8,577 nt of DNA from Dehalococcoidia bacterium (GTDB lineage: Bacteria; Chloroflexota; Dehalococcoidia; Tepidiformales; Tepidiformaceae), in assembly GCA_023228745.1 (NCBI GenBank), contig JALOAP010000109.1, forward strand, positions 1-8,577, given 5' to 3'. The notes under the pieces are model-generated. The model had not been told where the DNA came from. It worked only from the letters and a program-made list of their open reading frames with translations, and searched no databases. Below are positions 5,875 through 8,577 of the stretch, in pieces. The position numbers and the translations under genes are program-made. Numbering within the stretch: the first letter of the stretch is position 1; each line of letters opens with the position of its first letter.

Positions 5875-5893
5875 GCGCCCAGGCGCCGCCGCT

Positions 5894-8577
5894 ATGACTA
5901 CCGTCAGCACGCCCCCGATAACGCTCCGGCGCCTCGCACCCGTGGAGGCGCATAAACGGCTCGAAGAACTCCTCGCGCAGCCCTACGAATACCGGGAGTG
6001 GGAGGACGTCTACCGGGATGAGTGGACCTGGGACCGCGTCGTCAAGGTGACGCACACCCGGGTCAACTGCATCTCCGCCTGCTCGCTCGATGCCTACGTG
6101 AAAGACGGGATTGTGTGGCGCGAGGAGCAGAACGCCACCTACGAGAAGTCGTTCGACGATGTCCCGGACTTCAACCCGCGCGGCTGTCCATCGGGCTGCA
6201 TCTACAGTGCGCTCATGTACGACCCGATGCGAATCAAGTACCCGCTGAAGCGTGTGGGTGCGCGCGGGGAAGGCAAGTGGGAGCGCATCTCGTGGGACCA
6301 GGCACTCACTGAGATCGCAGATAAGTTGCTCGATGTCGTCGAAGAAGACGGCCCCGAGTGCGTTGTCTACGACAACGGCACGACTAACCTGGACTTCGGG
6401 ATCGGGTCGCCGATGGAGACGCACCTGTTCGGCACCGGCATCGGCAGCACGACGATCGACTCCTACGCGGGGGTGGGCGACCTGCCCGTTGGCCTCATCC
6501 AGACATGGGGCCTCTATATGACGGAGGGGACCGCGGACGACTGGTTTCTCTCCGACTACATCCTGATGTGGATTGGCAATCCATCCTATACGCGGGTGCC
6601 GGAGGCGCACTTCCTCTGGGAGGCGCGCTACCGGGGGGCGAAGGTCGTCTCCATCGCCCCGGACTACAACGCCTCGACAATGCACGCGGACCGCTGGCTG
6701 AACGTGCGCTACGGCACCGACGCGGCGCTGGCGCTCGGGATGATCCATGTGATCCTCGAGGAGGGGCTGTACGACGAAGCCTATGTGAAGGAACAGACCG
6801 ACCTGCCCTTCCTGGTACGCACCGACACCGGGCGCTTCCTGCGCGAAAGTGATGTGCGCGAAGGGGGCTCCGAGGCCGAGTTCTATGTGTGGAACGAGCA
6901 GAACGGCCGTAAGGAGTGCCCGCCGGGGACCTGGGGTTCGAACCGCCAGACGATCGCGCTCGGTGAATGGCTCGAACCGGAGCTCGAAGGCAAGCACGTT
7001 GTGCGGCTAAAGGATGGCCGCCGGGTGAAAGTGGAGACGGTGTTCGAGCGGCTCAAGCGGCGGGTGGCGGAGTATTCGCCGGAGGTGGTCGCGGAGATCA
7101 CCGGGGTCGCAGCAAACAATATTCGCACCGTTGCCCGGGAGTTCGCGGCCGCCAAGTCGGCGATGATTTACTCCTCGTGGGGTGCGTGCAAGCACTACCA
7201 CTCCGACCTGTTCCAGCGCGGTATGGCCTACCTCTGCGCGCTGACCGGCAATTCGGGCGGGAAGCCGGGGTCGGGAATCAAGGTGTCGACCTGGTGGCCG
7301 CCCCCAAACGGGGTGCTCACCGGCGGCACACTGGGTGGGCCACAGGTGCGGCTCAACACTGAGCCCCAGCCGGGGCTGCCAGTCGACCGCGTGGGGGTAC
7401 AGGAGCTTGCGAAGCTGACGTACCAGGCGGGACGACTGGGGAGTGCAACGCCACTCATCCCGTGGCTCTATGCACACGACCCGAAGTGGGCGGCCATCGC
7501 CTCGCGCGACGAGTACAACGACCCGGCGCTTCAGCGCCCGGTGCGGGAGTACATCGACGAGGCGCTCGAGCAGGGGTGGCAACCGATTTCGCCGCGCCCG
7601 CCGAAGCGCCCACGCTTCCTCTATTTCTCAGGGCCAAACCCGCTTCGCCGCTGGCCCAGTCCATCGACGATCCGCGACAGCCTCTGGGCGAGCATCGACA
7701 CGATCGTGACACTGGACTTCCGGCTCTCAACCTCGGCCATGTGGTCGGATTATGTCCTGCCTGGTTGCGGGTACTACGAGAAACCGGGAATCAAGTACAC
7801 GAGCAGCTACATTCCCTATGTGGTCGTGGGCGACCGCGCAGTGCCGCCCCTGTACGAATCGAAGCACGAGTGGGATGTGGCGTTGCTGCTCGCTGAGAAG
7901 ATCCAGGAGCGGGCGCGGGCCCGCGGCCTGGAGCAATACACCGACACCCGCGGAATCGAACACCGCCTCGACCAGTTGCACAACGAGCTGAGTGCTGACG
8001 GTGCGTACCAGGTGGGCGAAGAGGGGGAGGAGCGGGCACTCGACTACATCCTGCAGTACTCCGCCATCACCAGGCAGAGCGAACTCGGCGAGGGTGCCTG
8101 GTCGAAGGCAGCCGAGAAGGGGATGGTGAAGATCAAGGGTGTCCAGCCATCCGCGCTCGCCCTGCTCTTCAACTCGGTCTTTAGCGACTACGACGAAGAG
8201 CGCCCCATGAACTCGTGCGGTTGGTTCATCAACCGGAAGAACCCGTGGCCCACCCTGACCGGGCGCCAGCAGTTCTACCTGGACCACGAGTGGTTCCTCG
8301 AGATCGGCGAGGAGTTGCTCACGCACAAGGAGCCAGTGGCTGCGGGCGGACCCTACCCGTTGCGCATGACCGGCGGTCACACGCGCTGGAGCATGCACTC
8401 CATCTGGCGGGCGAGCGAGGAACTACTGCGCCTGCAGCGCGGTGAGCCCGTGGCCTACGTCTCGCAGATCGATGCGGGCGACCGCGGCATCCGGGATCAC
8501 GACCGGATTCGCCTCTGGAACGACGTCGGATCGTTCGAGCTTCGCGCGAAGATATCTCCGAGCGTGCAGCCGGGGAC
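5894..8577 (+). CDS. Molybdopterin oxidoreductase, type II DMSO reductase family alpha subunit (ethylbenzene dehydrogenase-like), 3'-truncated by window edge
   Basis: An open frame of 894 complete codons runs off the right edge; relatives such as EbdA are about 970 residues, so most of the protein is present. It is the bis-MGD molybdenum subunit of a complex that would also need a four-cluster Fe-S beta subunit and usually a heme gamma subunit, presumably downstream. An N-terminal Fe4S4 site is formed by H54, C59, C63 and C98 (C102 is an extra nearby Cys). VKDGIVWREEQNATY follows from residue 69, then DFNPRGCPSGC (92-102). GDLPVG near 195-200 places D196 as the likely Mo ligand, the mark of type II enzymes. 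The C-terminal cofactor-binding domain begins near PYPLRMTGGHTRWSMHS (820-836). Closest resemblance is to hydrocarbon hydroxylases (ethylbenzene, p-cymene or steroid C25 dehydrogenase), by motif memory only; chlorate, selenate and DMS enzymes are alternatives. No Tat twin-Arg signal precedes the first cluster, so it appears cytoplasmic. Confidence 0.9.
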   Translation, partial: MTTVSTPPITLRRLAPVEAHKRLEELLAQPYEYREWEDVYRDEWTWDRVVKVTHTRVNCISACSLDAYVKDGIVWREEQNATYEKSFDDVPDFNPRGCPSGCIYSALMYDPMRIKYPLKRVGARGEGKWERISWDQALTEIADKLLDVVEEDGPECVVYDNGTTNLDFGIGSPMETHLFGTGIGSTTIDSYAGVGDLPVGLIQTWGLYMTEGTADDWFLSDYILMWIGNPSYTRVPEAHFLWEARYRGAKVVSIAPDYNASTMHADRWLNVRYGTDAALALGMIHVILEEGLYDEAYVKEQTDLPFLVRTDTGRFLRESDVREGGSEAEFYVWNEQNGRKECPPGTWGSNRQTIALGEWLEPELEGKHVVRLKDGRRVKVETVFERLKRRVAEYSPEVVAEITGVAANNIRTVAREFAAAKSAMIYSSWGACKHYHSDLFQRGMAYLCALTGNSGGKPGSGIKVSTWWPPPNGVLTGGTLGGPQVRLNTEPQPGLPVDRVGVQELAKLTYQAGRLGSATPLIPWLYAHDPKWAAIASRDEYNDPALQRPVREYIDEALEQGWQPISPRPPKRPRFLYFSGPNPLRRWPSPSTIRDSLWASIDTIVTLDFRLSTSAMWSDYVLPGCGYYEKPGIKYTSSYIPYVVVGDRAVPPLYESKHEWDVALLLAEKIQERARARGLEQYTDTRGIEHRLDQLHNELSADGAYQVGEEGEERALDYILQYSAITRQSELGEGAWSKAAEKGMVKIKGVQPSALALLFNSVFSDYDEERPMNSCGWFINRKNPWPTLTGRQQFYLDHEWFLEIGEELLTHKEPVAAGGPYPLRMTGGHTRWSMHSIWRASEELLRLQRGEPVAYVSQIDAGDRGIRDHDRIRLWNDVGSFELRAKISPSVQPG

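Noticed and set aside
5599..5910. N-terminal extension of the acyl-CoA dehydrogenase to 5910
   Set aside because: The extra residues are not family sequence and run antisense through the 45-residue gene and the divergent promoter region.
5753..6997. Minus-strand open frame (414 codons) opposite the molybdoenzyme
   Set aside because: It lies across the Fe-S and Mo-ligand coding region of the molybdoenzyme, shows no family motif, and has a shadow-like composition.
1..8577. CRISPR array, tRNA/rRNA genes, insertion sequence or phage remnants
   Set aside because: No regularly spaced repeats, cloverleaf-like segments, transposase motifs or terminal inverted repeats were seen.

Overview
This is a GC-rich bacterial window with dense, tightly packed genes, strong Shine-Dalgarno sites and long antisense open frames, as expected at high GC. 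It holds no rRNA, tRNA or mobile-element gene. Gene content (class I CoA-transferase pair, SCP2-type thiolase, divergent acyl-CoA dehydrogenase, EbdA-like molybdoenzyme, MDR dehydrogenase) suggests a catabolically versatile Actinomycetota or Chloroflexota (Dehalococcoidia-like) lineage. That assignment is an inference, not a certainty.

Layout. (1) 1-113, minus: the first 37 codons of a zinc-type MDR alcohol dehydrogenase, cut by the window edge. (2) 280-432, plus: a 50-residue two-helix membrane protein. (3) 444-5598, minus: a five-gene operon, in transcription order acyl-CoA dehydrogenase, nitroreductase-family flavoprotein, SCP2-like thiolase, CoA-transferase alpha, CoA-transferase beta. 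Gene spacings are 16, 7, 75 and -4 nt. (4) From a 138-nt divergent intergenic region, plus: a 45-residue charged protein (5737-5874), then 19 nt later a large molybdopterin oxidoreductase (5894 to beyond the right edge; 894 complete codons visible). The last gene is the largest in the window.

How the genes may work together. The molybdoenzyme has the Fe-S motif and Asp molybdenum ligand of the type II DMSO reductase group, and its closest resemblance is to the ethylbenzene / steroid C25 dehydrogenase branch, which hydroxylates hydrocarbon carbons with water. An MDR dehydrogenase could oxidise the resulting alcohol. The minus-strand operon has the parts to activate an acid as a CoA thioester, desaturate it and cleave it thiolytically. 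The substrate cannot be read from the sequence; an alkyl-aromatic, terpenoid or steroid-like compound is a reasonable hypothesis.

Most unusual points: the molybdoenzyme has no visible Tat signal and has a one-residue expansion in its His-Cys cluster motif; a tiny charged protein precedes it; the acyl-CoA dehydrogenase appears to carry Asp where the family has its catalytic Glu; and a perfect 9-bp inverted repeat spans the facing ends of two convergent genes.
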